This document shows positions 10,159-18,428 of a DNA stretch of 37,029 nt, piece by piece. Position 1 is the first letter of the stretch. Every line of letters begins with the position of its first letter. Both the position numbers and the translations under genes were made by a program. The notes beneath the pieces were generated by a model, which had not been told where the DNA came from, did not search any database, and worked only from the letters and a program-made list of their open reading frames with translations. Where the stretch lies: contig CANJBX010000035.1 of NCBI GenBank assembly GCA_947472885.1, forward strand, positions 1-37,029, written 5' to 3'. This stretch comes from Hyphomicrobiaceae bacterium. GTDB taxonomy: Bacteria > Pseudomonadota > Alphaproteobacteria > Rhizobiales > Xanthobacteraceae.

Positions 10159-11013
10159 ATGGCTGACGCTCACGCCAAGCACCACGACTACCATCTGGTC
10201 GATCCGAGCCCGTGGCCGTTTGTCGGCTCGATTTCAGCGCTCGTGCTGGCCGTCGGTGCGATCACATGGATGCACCATATGTTCGCCGCAGCGCCGCTGG
10301 TTTTCGGCGCGGGCGTGCTGGGCGTCCTCTACACATTCGTCGGTTGGTGGCGCGATGTCATCCGCGAGGCCGAGTATCAGGGCCATCATACCCGCGTGGT
10401 GCAGATCTCCCACCGCTACGGCATGATCCTGTTCATCGCTTCCGAAGTGATGTTCTTCGTCGCGTGGTTCTGGGCCTACTTCTCGACGGCGTTTTACCCG
10501 GCCGATATTCACCAGATCGTGCGCGGCGATTTGCTCGGTCATGTCTGGCCGCCCAAGGGCATCGAGACGTTCGACCCATGGCACCTGCCGCTCCTCAACA
10601 CGCTGATCCTGTTGACCTCCGGCACGACCGTCACCTGGGCGCATCATGCGCTGCTTGAGGACAACCGCGAGGGTCTCAAGTGGGGCCTCATCTGCACCAT
10701 CGTGCTGGGCGCGCTGTTCACCTGCGTGCAGGCTTATGAATACAGCCACGCCACCTTCAACTACTCGGGCCACATCTACGGCGCGACATTCTTCATGGCG
10801 ACCGGCTTCCACGGCTTCCACGTCCTCGTCGGCACGATCTTCCTTGCGGTCTGCCTGATGCGCGCGCTCGCGGGACAGTTTACGCCCAAGCAGCATCTCG
10901 GCTTCGAGTTCGCCGCCTGGTACTGGCACTTCGTTGACGTGGTATGGCTGTTCCTGTTCGCCTGCATCTACGTCTGGGGTGGCGGCGTCGGACACGCCGC
11001 CGGCGGTCACTGA
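10159..11013 (+). CDS. coxC: cytochrome c oxidase subunit III
   Basis: Subunit III stabilises the oxidase and supports proton uptake into the D-channel. The 284-aa product has about seven hydrophobic helices and the family marks: the N-terminal H-D-Y-H-L-V-D-P-S-P-W-P entry, S-E-V-M-F-F-V-A-W-F-W-A-Y-F (lipid-binding region with the acidic E), W-A-H-H-A-L-L, and a final Y-W-H-F-V-D-V-V-W-L-F-L-F. A GGAG sits about 8 nt before the ATG. A strong hairpin terminator follows at 11036, marking the end of the main oxidase transcript. Confidence 0.97.
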   Translation: MADAHAKHHDYHLVDPSPWPFVGSISALVLAVGAITWMHHMFAAAPLVFGAGVLGVLYTFVGWWRDVIREAEYQGHHTRVVQISHRYGMILFIASEVMFFVAWFWAYFSTAFYPADIHQIVRGDLLGHVWPPKGIETFDPWHLPLLNTLILLTSGTTVTWAHHALLEDNREGLKWGLICTIVLGALFTCVQAYEYSHATFNYSGHIYGATFFMATGFHGFHVLVGTIFLAVCLMRALAGQFTPKQHLGFEFAAWYWHFVDVVWLFLFACIYVWGGGVGHAAGGH

Positions 11014-11035
11014 TCGTCTTCTGGCATCGTTTGCG

Positions 11036-11066
11036 AAAGGGCGGCTTCGGGCCGCCCTTTCTTTTT
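11036..11066 (+). terminator. Rho-independent terminator after coxC
   Basis: Perfect 10-bp stem AAAGGGCGGC (11036-11045) with GCCGCCCTTT (11051-11060), loop TTCGG, followed by CTTTTTG. It separates coxB-coxC from the downstream DUF983-surf1 pair, which should need read-through or its own promoter. Confidence 0.85.
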
Positions 11067-11134
11067 GGGCAGCTCCTGCGCGGCTTATCGGCTGAGGGTT
11101 CCCAAAGTCGCCCCGATGCACTACCTCACAGGGC

Positions 11135-11542
11135 ATGAACGACGCTGGCCCAGACAACGGTTTGCCGCACCCTGCCGTTTCGCCCTATGTGGCGGGCCTG
11201 ACGTGCCGCTGCCCGCGCTGCGGCAAGGGCAAGCTGTTCTCGGGCTTCATCACGCTGCGTCCGGATTGCGTCGCCTGCGGCCTCGACTACAGCTTCGCCG
11301 ATGCCGGCGACGGGCCGACGGTATTCGTCATCCTGTTCTCGGGCTTCATCGTGGTCGGCGCGATGCTGCTGGTGGAGGTCATGTATCAGCCGCCGTTCTG
11401 GCTTCATGCCGTGCTATGGGCCCCGATCATTCTGCTGATGACGCTTGGGCCGTTGCGGCCGATGAAGTCGGGACTGATCGCGCTTCAATATCACCACGCT
11501 GCCGCCGAAGGTAAGCTAACGAAAGTCGAGTCTGGATCGTGA
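11135..11542 (+). CDS. DUF983 membrane protein with zinc ribbon
   Basis: The 135-aa product has two CxxC pairs near the N-terminus (C-P-R-C-G and C-V-A-C-G-L-D-Y) forming a small zinc ribbon, then two membrane helices (about 60-82 and 86-106). This is the DUF983 family, found beside cox genes throughout the alphaproteobacteria; the function is unknown, with oxidase assembly a guess from context. Its stop overlaps the GTG start of surf1, so the two are translationally coupled. It lies downstream of the coxC terminator. Confidence 0.9.
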   Translation: MNDAGPDNGLPHPAVSPYVAGLTCRCPRCGKGKLFSGFITLRPDCVACGLDYSFADAGDGPTVFVILFSGFIVVGAMLLVEVMYQPPFWLHAVLWAPIILLMTLGPLRPMKSGLIALQYHHAAAEGKLTKVESGS

Positions 11543-12276
11543 GTACCATCCGCAAGGGAATTCTCGTGCCGTCGCTCGCCACCCTGGTCGCGTTCGGCAT
11601 TCTGGTGTCGCTTGGCCAATGGCAATTATCGCGCAAGGCGTGGAAGGAAACGCTGGTCAACAACATGACCCAGCGCCTCGCCGCCGCGCCGCAGGAATTG
11701 CCGCCGCCGGACAAGTGGAGCGAACTGACGCCGGACAACGCGGAATTCCGCCGCGTGAAATTGCGCGGCGAGTTTATGCAGGTGCGCGATGCCTACGCCT
11801 ATGTGGCGGGCTCGGCGTTGCGCAAAGACATCAAGGAACCGGGATACTTCGTGTTCCATCCTGTGAAGCTCGCGAACGGCAAGGTCGTCACCGTCAATCG
11901 CGGCTACGTGCCGCTCGAATACATGCAGCAGACCCCGAGCGGCGAAAGCGAAGTCACCGGCTACATCCGGTTTCCCGAACAGAAGTCGTGGTTCGTGACC
12001 GAGAGCAGCAGCAACGGCGATACGTGGTTCATCCGCAATCCGCAGTCGATGGCAGCGGGCAGGGGATGGGGCGAGGTCGCGCCATTCTATATCGACCAGG
12101 AATTGCCGGTTCCTCCGAGCGCCCTGCCGCGGCCGTCGGCGCTGTCGGTCACGCTGCGCAACGACCATCTGGGCTATGCGCTGACCTGGTTCGGGCTGGC
12201 CGCGACCCTGGCCGGGGTTTTTCTCGCCTGGCTGATCGCTAGGCGGCGGCGTAAGGACGATCCGCAGCCGGTCTGA
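11539..12276 (+). CDS. SURF1-family cytochrome oxidase assembly protein
   Basis: SURF1/Shy1 proteins bind heme A and help load it into subunit I. The 245-aa product has the family topology: one helix near each end (about 9-27 and 212-232) flanking a periplasmic domain. Typical motifs are L-G-x-W-Q-L-x-R-K-x-W-K-E at residue 25, F-H-P-V, V-N-R-G-Y-V-P, and N-D-H-L-G-Y-A-L-T-W-F-G-L-A at the start of the last helix. GTG at 11539 overlaps the previous stop (GTGA). It completes the set of oxidase-assembly genes here (ctaB, ctaG, surf1). A positively charged RRRRKDD tail is cytoplasmic. Confidence 0.95.
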   Translation: MSTIRKGILVPSLATLVAFGILVSLGQWQLSRKAWKETLVNNMTQRLAAAPQELPPPDKWSELTPDNAEFRRVKLRGEFMQVRDAYAYVAGSALRKDIKEPGYFVFHPVKLANGKVVTVNRGYVPLEYMQQTPSGESEVTGYIRFPEQKSWFVTESSSNGDTWFIRNPQSMAAGRGWGEVAPFYIDQELPVPPSALPRPSALSVTLRNDHLGYALTWFGLAATLAGVFLAWLIARRRRKDDPQPV

Positions 12277-12302
12277 ACGACTTCAGATGATGGGCTTTCA
12301 GA

Positions 12303-12446
12303 ATGAATAGCCAAGTTCCAATCAGTGTGGCCGACGACGGTTCCGATAATTTTTGGCTTCAGAAAATATTCAAAAGAAGCGCAACAGCCTTCGTGATTGT
12401 CGCGAGTATTGCATCGTGTGTTTTCTCGTTTTTTTATATGCACTGA
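12303..12446 (+). other. N-terminal open frame of the possibly frameshifted membrane-protein locus
   Basis: Starting from ATG at 12303, 47 codons read like a real protein start: a polar segment (VADDGSDNFWLQKIFKRS) and then the beginning of a membrane helix (FVIVASIASCVFSFF). The frame ends at TGA 12444 just after a run of seven T (12429-12435). The -1 frame continues as a hydrophobic protein to 12725. A single-base loss in the T-run, or ribosomal slippage there, would join the two into one protein of about 141 aa. Confidence 0.4.
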
Positions 12447-12727
12447 TGTTTGAAACATCTGAATATAACAAATCAACGCGGCATTTCTGGAACAACGTGT
12501 TTGATGGCATCCCCATCTGGGGTGCGCTTCTGGTTCTCACTGTGGGTTCATTGGTGCTAATCCGATATGGCAAGCACGCCCTTGCCTCTCTTCTGGCCGC
12601 AATGTCCGTTCTCTTGATGGGTGGGCTTGTCGCAGGAATGATCACTCCGCCCATCTGGATCAATTCGATGCTTTGGCGTCTATTTGGCTTTCTTGATGTG
12701 GGCCAAGCGGCGATTTCTGCTGTTTAA
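12353..12727 (+). CDS. hypothetical small membrane protein, possibly frameshifted
   Basis: I do not recognise a family. The frame gives up to 124 aa from a TTG at 12353, or 93 aa from the ATG at 12446. The C-terminal part has two clear helices (IWGALLVLTVGSLVLI and ALASLLAAMSVLLMGGLVAGMI) after a polar loop (EYNKSTRHFWNN); a third hydrophobic stretch lies before it. Base composition is visibly lower in GC than surf1 and thrC on either side, which suggests an acquired gene inserted between conserved neighbours. The first 30 residues from the TTG look less natural than those of the overlapping frame from 12303, so the intact ancestor probably began there. Confidence 0.45.
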   Translation: MASENIQKKRNSLRDCREYCIVCFLVFLYALMFETSEYNKSTRHFWNNVFDGIPIWGALLVLTVGSLVLIRYGKHALASLLAAMSVLLMGGLVAGMITPPIWINSMLWRLFGFLDVGQAAISAV

Positions 12728-12826
12728 CGGGCAAAGATCGGTTCCGTTACGGTTTGGCGCACGCTTGAAATATCCATAAAAAACAATTACTTATATTGGG
12801 TTTTCGGAAAAGGCGAGAATAGCCAA

Positions 12827-14239
12827 TTGCGTTACGTTTCGACCCGGGGTGAAGCCCCGCCACTCAATTTCGTAGACGTGACGCTCGCGGGCCTCGCCCG
12901 TGACGGTGGACTTTTTGTGCCGGAAACTTGGCCGGTCCTGTCGCCCGCCACCATCGCCTCCTTCGCCGGCAAGCCCTACGCGGAAGTCGCGGTCGAGGTC
13001 ATCAAGCCGTTCGTCGGCGACAGCATCGACGCGGCGGATCTCTCGCGCATGGCGCGCGAAGCTTATGCCACGTTCCGCCATCCGGCGGTCGCGCCGCTGG
13101 TGCAGCTCGCCGACAATACCTTTGTGCTGGAGCTGTTTCACGGCCCGACGCTCGCGTTCAAGGATCTGGCGATGCAGTTCCTCGGCCGCCTGATGGATCA
13201 CGCGCTGGCGCAGCGCGGCCAGCGCACGACGATTGTTGTCGCAACCTCCGGCGACACCGGCGGCGCGGCAGTCGAAGCGTTCCGTGGCCGCGCGCACGCC
13301 GATCTCATTGTGCTCTATCCCGATGGCCGCGTGTCCGACGTGCAGCGCCGCATGATGACGACGCAGGACGATTCCAATGTTCACGCGCTGGCCATTGACG
13401 GCACGTTCGACGATTGCCAGACCATCGTGAAGGGCCTGTTCAATCATCATGCCTTCCGCGATCGCGTCAGCCTGTCCGGCGTCAATTCGATCAACTTCGC
13501 GCGCATCGTCGCGCAGGTGGTTTATTATTTCACGGCTGCCGTCGCGCTGGGTGCGCCGCACCGCAAGGTCGCGTTCACGGTGCCGACCGGAAACTTCGGC
13601 GACATCTTTGCGGGCTATGTGGCTTCGCGCATGGGCCTGCCGGTCAGCCGCCTGACGGTCGCGACCAACGTCAATGATATTCTGGCGCGTACCCTGGCGA
13701 GCGGCACCTACGAGCCGCGCACCGTGCAGCCGACCATGTCGCCGTCGATGGATATTCAATTGTCGTCCAATTTCGAGCGCCTGTTGTTCGATGCCAATAA
13801 TCGCGATGCTGCGGCCGTTCGCGCGCTGATGGCCTCGCTCGACCAGTCGCGCAGCTTTACCATCGCCGGCAAGGCGCTCGCCAATATCCGCGAGACGTTT
13901 TCAGCCGGCCGCGCCGATGAGCAGGAAACCGCTGCCACTATTCGCACGCTCAAGCGCGAAGCGGATTATCTCGCCGATCCGCATACGGCGGTCGCCATTG
14001 CGGTGGCCGAGAAGGAAGCCCACGATCCGGCGACGCCGATGGTCGTTCTCTCGACCGCGCATCCGGCAAAATTCCCTGACGCAGTGGAGGCCGCTTGCGG
14101 TGTGCGGCCCGGCCTGCCGGACTGGCTGGCGGGCCTGAACGAAAGGCGCGAACGCCAGACGCATCTTCCCGCCGATCAGGCGGCGGTTGAAAAATTCATT
14201 CTGGGCGTCAGCCGCGCCGCCAAAGGAGCCGCTGCATGA
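12827..14239 (+). CDS. thrC: threonine synthase
   Basis: It converts O-phosphohomoserine to threonine with pyridoxal phosphate, the last step of threonine synthesis. The 470-aa product is the long class of enzyme, with the N-terminal MRYVSTRG and G-L-A-R-D-G-G-L-F-V-P-E motifs. PLP lysine K112 sits in GPTLAFKDLAMQFLG, S-G-D-T-G-G-A-A is the phosphate-binding turn, and V-P-T-G-N-F-G-D lies further on. The start is a TTG at 12827, supported by the conserved MRYVSTRG N-terminus and an AGGCGAG about 9 nt upstream; no ATG gives a full-length protein. Its stop overlaps the start of the M16 peptidase gene, so the two form an operon. Confidence 0.97.
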   Translation: MRYVSTRGEAPPLNFVDVTLAGLARDGGLFVPETWPVLSPATIASFAGKPYAEVAVEVIKPFVGDSIDAADLSRMAREAYATFRHPAVAPLVQLADNTFVLELFHGPTLAFKDLAMQFLGRLMDHALAQRGQRTTIVVATSGDTGGAAVEAFRGRAHADLIVLYPDGRVSDVQRRMMTTQDDSNVHALAIDGTFDDCQTIVKGLFNHHAFRDRVSLSGVNSINFARIVAQVVYYFTAAVALGAPHRKVAFTVPTGNFGDIFAGYVASRMGLPVSRLTVATNVNDILARTLASGTYEPRTVQPTMSPSMDIQLSSNFERLLFDANNRDAAAVRALMASLDQSRSFTIAGKALANIRETFSAGRADEQETAATIRTLKREADYLADPHTAVAIAVAEKEAHDPATPMVVLSTAHPAKFPDAVEAACGVRPGLPDWLAGLNERRERQTHLPADQAAVEKFILGVSRAAKGAAA

Positions 14240-15507
14240 GCATTGAACTTACCCGTCTGCCGTCCGGCCTTGTCGTTATCACCGACAATATGCCGCATCT
14301 TGAGACGGCCTCGCTTGGCGTCTGGGTCGGCGCGGGCAGCCGGGACGAAGCGCCGGAGGAAAACGGCATCTCGCATTTCCTTGAGCACATGGCGTTCAAG
14401 GGCACGACGCGGCGCACCGCGCGGCAGATTTCCGAAGAGATTGAATCCGTCGGCGGCGACATCAATGCGGCAACCGGCGTTGAAACCACGGCCTATTATG
14501 CGCGCGTCCTGAAGGACGATGTGCCGCTCGCGCTCGATGTGTTGTCCGACATTCTATCCGAACCGCTGTTCGACCCGGACGATCTCAACCGTGAGAAAAA
14601 CGTCATCATTCAGGAAATCGGCGCCAGCGAAGACACGCCCGACGACATCATCTTCGAGCAGCTTCAGGCGACCGCGTACCCCGACCAGCCGGTCGGCCGC
14701 ACCATCATGGGCACGCGTCAGACCGTGCGCTCGTTCGACCGCAAGCAGCTACGCGCTTATCTCACGCGCAACTATCGCAGCCCTGGCATGGTGGTTGGCG
14801 CAGCAGGCGCGGTGAACCATCAGGCCATCGTCGAGGAAGTGCAGCGCCGGTTTTCGCCGTTCGACGGTCCTGCCGCGCCGCCGCCGCAACCGGCACAGTT
14901 CGTCGGCGGCACCAGCATCGAGAAGCGCGATCTTGAGCAGGTTCATGTCGCGCTCGGATTTGAGGGTGTGAAGCAGGGCGATCCCGCCTCGCACAGTCTG
15001 CAGGTGTTTGCCAATATCCTCGGCGGCGGAATGTCGTCGCGGTTGTTTCAGGAAGTGCGCGAGATCCGTGGCCTCTGCTACACGGTCTATGCGTTCCATG
15101 CACCTTACAAGGACACGGGCATGTTCGCGATGTATGCGGGCACCGATCCGAACGATCTTGAAGAACTGATGCGCGTCTGCGTCGATGAGATCGTCAAGGC
15201 GGTGGACACCATTACCGAAGCGGAAGTGAAGCGCGCGCAGATCCAGATGAAGGCGGGCCTGCTGATGTCGCTTGAGAGTTCCGGCTCTCGCGCTGAACAG
15301 TTGGCGCGCCAGATGATTATCTATGGCCGTCCCATTCCGATTGAAGAGATCGTGAAGAAGATCGAAGCCGTCACGGTCGATAGCGTGCAGGCGGCCGGCC
15401 GCGGCCTGCTGTCGCGTGCGCGGCCGGCAGTGTCGGTGCTGGGTCCGGGCCAGAGGCTTGAAAGCGCGGCGGCAATCGCCGAGACTTTGGTTCGCCGGGT
15501 TGCGTGA
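14236..15507 (+). CDS. M16 zinc peptidase (mitochondrial processing peptidase-like)
   Basis: The 423-aa product is a pitrilysin-family (M16B) metallopeptidase. The inverted zinc motif H47-F-L-E50-H51 is intact and the distal glutamate lies in the R-E-K-N-V-I-I-Q-E-I segment near residue 120. The second, inactive-like half contains the conserved G-G-G-M-S-S-R-L-F-Q-E-V-R-E glycine-rich block (about 258-271). This is the bacterial relative of the mitochondrial processing peptidase beta subunit; its substrates in alphaproteobacteria are not established. The ATG overlaps the thrC stop by four bases (ATGA). Confidence 0.95.
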   Translation: MSIELTRLPSGLVVITDNMPHLETASLGVWVGAGSRDEAPEENGISHFLEHMAFKGTTRRTARQISEEIESVGGDINAATGVETTAYYARVLKDDVPLALDVLSDILSEPLFDPDDLNREKNVIIQEIGASEDTPDDIIFEQLQATAYPDQPVGRTIMGTRQTVRSFDRKQLRAYLTRNYRSPGMVVGAAGAVNHQAIVEEVQRRFSPFDGPAAPPPQPAQFVGGTSIEKRDLEQVHVALGFEGVKQGDPASHSLQVFANILGGGMSSRLFQEVREIRGLCYTVYAFHAPYKDTGMFAMYAGTDPNDLEELMRVCVDEIVKAVDTITEAEVKRAQIQMKAGLLMSLESSGSRAEQLARQMIIYGRPIPIEEIVKKIEAVTVDSVQAAGRGLLSRARPAVSVLGPGQRLESAAAIAETLVRRVA

Positions 15508-15559
15508 GTGACGCGCCCTTCGGGGCGTGCTGGATAAATTCGGTTCGCGGCGAGTAGCG

Positions 15560-16150
15560 ATGGCATTTTTTCGCAACGTCAGCATTTCCGATACGCCGCT
15601 GGCCATCGAAGGGCAGGGCGTGGTGCTGCGCTGGCCGCAGGGCGAGGACTATGTCGCCTGGGCGCGGCTGCGCGAAGTCAGCCGTGATTTTCTCGTGCCT
15701 TGGGAACCGGCATGGCCGCCGGACGATCTGACGCGCGGCGCATTCCGCCGCCGCATCCGGCGCTATGCGGAAGACCAGCACAACGATCTGTCCTATTCGT
15801 TCTTTATCTACCGCAAGGAGGATGATGCGCTGGTCGGCGGCCTGACGATTGCGAATGTCCGCCGGGGCGTCGCACAAACCGGCAGTATCGGTTACTGGAT
15901 GGGCGAGCCCTACGCGCGGCGCGGCTATATGAGCGCTGCCGTGAAGGCTGTCGCGCCGTTCGCGTTTGGCGCGCTCAGCCTGCATCGTCTCGATGCCGCA
16001 TGTATTCCGACCAACGCCGCCTCGGCGCGGCTGCTTGAGAAATGCAGATTTCACTACGAGGGCCTGGCGCGGCAGTACCTCTGCATCAACGGCCAGTGGC
16101 ACGACCATTATCTCTATGCCCGGCTGCAGGATGATCCGCTGCCGTCTTAA
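15560..16150 (+). CDS. GNAT N-acetyltransferase, RimJ/RimL-like
   Basis: The 196-aa product is a GNAT-fold acetyltransferase. It has the opening L-R-W-P-Q...W-A-x-L-R-E-x-S-R-D-F-L-x-P-W-E-P, central S-I-G-Y-W-M-G-E-P-Y-A-R-R-G-Y-M (acetyl-CoA loop R-R-G-Y), and the late N-A-A-S-A-R-L-L-E-K-C-R-F signature. Relatives acetylate the N-terminal residue of ribosomal proteins S5 or L12, but the substrate here is not known. The frame extends upstream to a GTG at 15527; I chose the ATG at 15560 because MAFF begins the part that looks conserved. It follows the M16 gene by 52 bp with no clear terminator, and may belong to the thrC operon. Confidence 0.88.
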   Translation: MAFFRNVSISDTPLAIEGQGVVLRWPQGEDYVAWARLREVSRDFLVPWEPAWPPDDLTRGAFRRRIRRYAEDQHNDLSYSFFIYRKEDDALVGGLTIANVRRGVAQTGSIGYWMGEPYARRGYMSAAVKAVAPFAFGALSLHRLDAACIPTNAASARLLEKCRFHYEGLARQYLCINGQWHDHYLYARLQDDPLPS

Positions 16151-16262
16151 CCATCCTCCGCCCACAGTCTCCGAATGGCCCATCATTAGGCGCGAATGGC
16201 CTTGGGTCTGCCACGGTTGGGTTGCTATAGTCGGACGGGGACAGCGTAACACTGCCGGGCCG

Positions 16263-17006
16263 ATGAATTTTCCATACACGCATCTGAAGTTCGAAGGTTT
16301 GCGCCGCGCGGCTACGCGCCCGGCGGCAGCATTGCTGTTTGCCGCGCTTGCCACGGCGGGCTGTTCGTCGCTGGGCGGTTCGTCGGGGTCGCAAGGCACC
16401 ACGTCGGCGTCCTCCGGTTCGGTCCCCTTCGGTGATCGCATCAGCGGCCTGTTACGCGGCGGTTCGTCGCAATCCGCGACCGCTGAGTCCGCGACGCCCG
16501 CGCCGGTGACAGCGGACGACATCGAGTGCCCGAAAATGGATATCCGTCAGGGCGCTTCGACGCTGCTGGTCAATGGCTCCAGCACCGAGGGCGATGCGCT
16601 GGCGTTGCGCTATCAGGGATCGTTCGTGCGCGCCGCGCGTGAGTGCCGCGTGCAGAACGGCCAGTTGAGTATCAAGATCGGCGTGCAGGGCCGCATCATT
16701 CTCGGACCCGCCGGCGGTCCCGGCGAAATCACGGTGCCGCTGCGGATGGCGCTGGTGCAGGAAACGCTCACCGACACAAAGCCGGTCTGGTCGCGATTCT
16801 ATCCGATCCATGTCGTCGTCCCGCCGCAACAGCCGACCGTGAATTTCACGCATATTTCCGAAAACCTGACGATCCCGCTTCCCGGCGCCAATGCGCTCGA
16901 CCAGATGACGATCTATATCGGCTTCGACCCGACCGGCGCTGAAGTCGAGAAGAAAAAGAAGCCGCCGCCAAAGGCCGCTGCCCGTCAGCGCCGCGCGACG
17001 CAGTAA
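16263..17006 (+). CDS. predicted outer-membrane or periplasmic lipoprotein
   Basis: The 247-aa product has a lipoprotein signal with lipobox L-A-T-A-G-C (acylated Cys34), then a low-complexity Ser/Gly/Thr linker (SSLGGSSGSQGTTSASSGS). A folded domain from about residue 80 follows (D-D-I-E-C-P-K-M-D-I-R-Q-G-A-S-T-L...V-Q-G-R-I-I-L-G-P-A-G-G-P-G). The C-terminus is basic and proline/lysine-rich (EKKKKPPPKAAARQRR). I recognise it only as a conserved alphaproteobacterial lipoprotein of unknown function. The frame is open further upstream, but the signal peptide fixes the start at 16263. It converges on the atp operon and shares its terminator. Confidence 0.8.
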   Translation: MNFPYTHLKFEGLRRAATRPAAALLFAALATAGCSSLGGSSGSQGTTSASSGSVPFGDRISGLLRGGSSQSATAESATPAPVTADDIECPKMDIRQGASTLLVNGSSTEGDALALRYQGSFVRAARECRVQNGQLSIKIGVQGRIILGPAGGPGEITVPLRMALVQETLTDTKPVWSRFYPIHVVVPPQQPTVNFTHISENLTIPLPGANALDQMTIYIGFDPTGAEVEKKKKPPPKAAARQRRATQ

Positions 17007-17031
17007 CCCGCGTCTTTATCGGCACCAAAAA

Positions 17032-17064
17032 AAAAGCCCGCTCGGATTTGAGCGGGCTTTTGAT
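17032..17064. terminator. two-way terminator between lipoprotein gene and atp operon
   Basis: Perfect 12-bp stem AAAAGCCCGCTC (17032-17043) with GAGCGGGCTTTT (17050-17061), 6-nt loop. The stem ends in A-run and T-run on opposite sides, with extra A's before it (from 17027), so it gives a U-tract in both directions. It serves the lipoprotein gene on + and atpF on -. Confidence 0.88.
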
Positions 17065-17082
17065 TTGTTGTTGCGAGGTTGT

Positions 17083-17577
17083 TCAGTTCAGCTTCGATTT
17101 GAGTTCGCCGATGCCCTGACCGATGAGGTCGTCGGCGATCTTGCCCTTCACGCTGTCGGTAAGGATTTTCTCGGCGGCAGCGACGGCGGCTTCAGCGGCG
17201 GCGGCGCGCACATCGGCGACGGCCTGCTGTTCAGCCTGGGCGATCTTGGTTTCCGCCATGCGGGTGCGGCGGGTGAGGAAGTCCTCGGCCTTGGTCCGGG
17301 CTTCGGCGGCAACGCGCTCGGCGTCGCTGCGGGCGCCGGAGATGATTTCCTCGGCTTCCTTCTCGGCCTCGCGGCGGCGGCGTTCGGCGTCGGCCAGCAG
17401 GGTCTGCGCTTCGTCCTTGAGGCGCTTGGCCTCGTCGAGTTCGGACTTGATGCGGTCGCTGCGGTCGTCGAGCGCCTTCAAGGCGGTCTTGTGCACGCCG
17501 AGCTTCCAGAAGATCGCGAGCAGCACGACGAATGCTACCGCGACCCAGAACTCGGCTTCGTAGAGTTGATGCATCAT
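17083..17577 (-). CDS. atpF: ATP synthase Fo subunit b
   Basis: Subunit b is part of the peripheral stalk that holds the F1 alpha3beta3 ring against rotation. The 164-aa product has one N-terminal membrane helix (about 8-27, [18 protein letters not shown]) and then a long, highly charged helical region ([29 protein letters not shown]...) that should form a right-handed coiled coil with b'. It starts with [10 protein letters not shown] at 17577; either Met may be used. It lies nine bases downstream of the b' gene and is the last gene of the Fo operon, followed by the shared terminator. Confidence 0.95.
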   Translation of the reverse strand: MMHQLYEAEFWVAVAFVVLLAIFWKLGVHKTALKALDDRSDRIKSELDEAKRLKDEAQTLLADAERRRREAEKEAEEIISGARSDAERVAAEARTKAEDFLTRRTRMAETKIAQAEQQAVADVRAAAAEAAVAAAEKILTDSVKGKIADDLIGQGIGELKSKLN

Positions 17578-17586
17578 TGCCGCACC

Positions 17587-18123
17587 TTAACGCTTGAGAA
17601 CGCTGTCGAGCGCGCTCGCTACCGCGCTTTCGGCGGGAGCCGTGCCGATCAGGCGGGCGACAATGGCGCCGGTAGCATCGGCGGCAATCGAACGCACGTT
17701 GGTCATCGCCGCGGTCTTGGTCGCGGCGATGGTCTTCTCGGCCTCGGCGAGCTTGACGTTGAGTTGCTCGTCGAGCGCCTTGCGGCTCTTTTCCGCTTCG
17801 GCGTTAAGCCGGTCGCGGGTCTCGTTACCGATGGTCTGCGCACGGCTGCGCGCTTCGACCAGGGACTTCTCGTAGGAAGCCATGGCCTCTTCGGTACTCG
17901 ACTTGAGCTGGTTCGCCGCCGCAAGGTCGCCGTCGATGCGCGCGCGGCGGGCATCGATGATCGATCCGACGCGCGGCAAGGCGACCTTGGAAATCAGCAC
18001 GTAAAGCAGAGCGAACGCGATGACGAGCCAGAACAGTTGCGACGCAAAAGTATCCTTCTGGAACGGCGGAAAACCACCGCCGTGCCCACCCGGGACTTCT
18101 GTATGCGCTTTCTCAGCAGCCAT
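17587..18123 (-). CDS. ATP synthase Fo subunit b'
   Basis: This is the second, diverged b-type stalk subunit found in photosynthetic bacteria, cyanobacteria and many alphaproteobacteria. The 178-aa product has a Gly/His-rich N-terminal stretch (TEVPGGHGGGFPPF), the motif D-T-F-A-S-Q-L-F-W-L leading into the membrane helix (about 30-48), V-A-L-P-R-V-G after it, and a long charged helix with alternating Ala/Glu/Lys. A pair of unequal b subunits means the stalk is a b/b' heterodimer. Its ribosome-binding site is weak. It sits 30 bp after atpE. Confidence 0.95.
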   Translation of the reverse strand: MAAEKAHTEVPGGHGGGFPPFQKDTFASQLFWLVIAFALLYVLISKVALPRVGSIIDARRARIDGDLAAANQLKSSTEEAMASYEKSLVEARSRAQTIGNETRDRLNAEAEKSRKALDEQLNVKLAEAEKTIAATKTAAMTNVRSIAADATGAIVARLIGTAPAESAVASALDSVLKR

Positions 18124-18153
18124 CGTGAACGATCCCGCTTTCTGGTGCGATGC

Positions 18154-18381
18154 TTAGAGTGCGAACAGGAGGAGCAGCGCGATCAGCAGCGAGAAGATGC
18201 CGAGCGCTTCGGTCACGGCGAAGCCGAAAATCAGGTTGCCGAACTGGCCCTGAGCGGCCGATGGGTTGCGGAGCGCGGCGGCAAGGTAGTTGCCGAAGAT
18301 GGTGCCGACGCCGACGCCCGCACCGCCCATGCCGATGCAAGCAATGCCGGCGCCGATGTACTTCGCTGCGATGGGATCCAT
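18154..18381 (-). CDS. atpE: ATP synthase Fo subunit c
   Basis: Subunit c forms the rotating proteolipid ring. The 75-aa hairpin has two glycine-rich helices joined by the polar R38-N39-P40 loop. The proton-carrying carboxylate is E58 in the second helix ([12 protein letters not shown]). The glycine-rich first helix ([17 protein letters not shown]) follows the usual packing pattern. I see no Na+-site signature (no Q at the helix-1 position with an E-S/T pair), so it should be proton-driven. An AAGGAG eight bases before the ATG is the strongest ribosome-binding site of the operon, fitting the multi-copy demand for subunit c. Confidence 0.97.
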   Translation of the reverse strand: MDPIAAKYIGAGIACIGMGGAGVGVGTIFGNYLAAALRNPSAAQGQFGNLIFGFAVTEALGIFSLLIALLLLFAL

Positions 18382-18428
18382 GATAAAACTCCTTTGAGGT
18401 TTGGTTCGTGTTGGTTGATTGAGAGGGC

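Noticed and set aside
15508-15530. GCGCCC-TTCG-GGGCGT hairpin after the M16 peptidase gene, as a terminator
   Set aside because: Short stem with one G-T pair and no following T-run.
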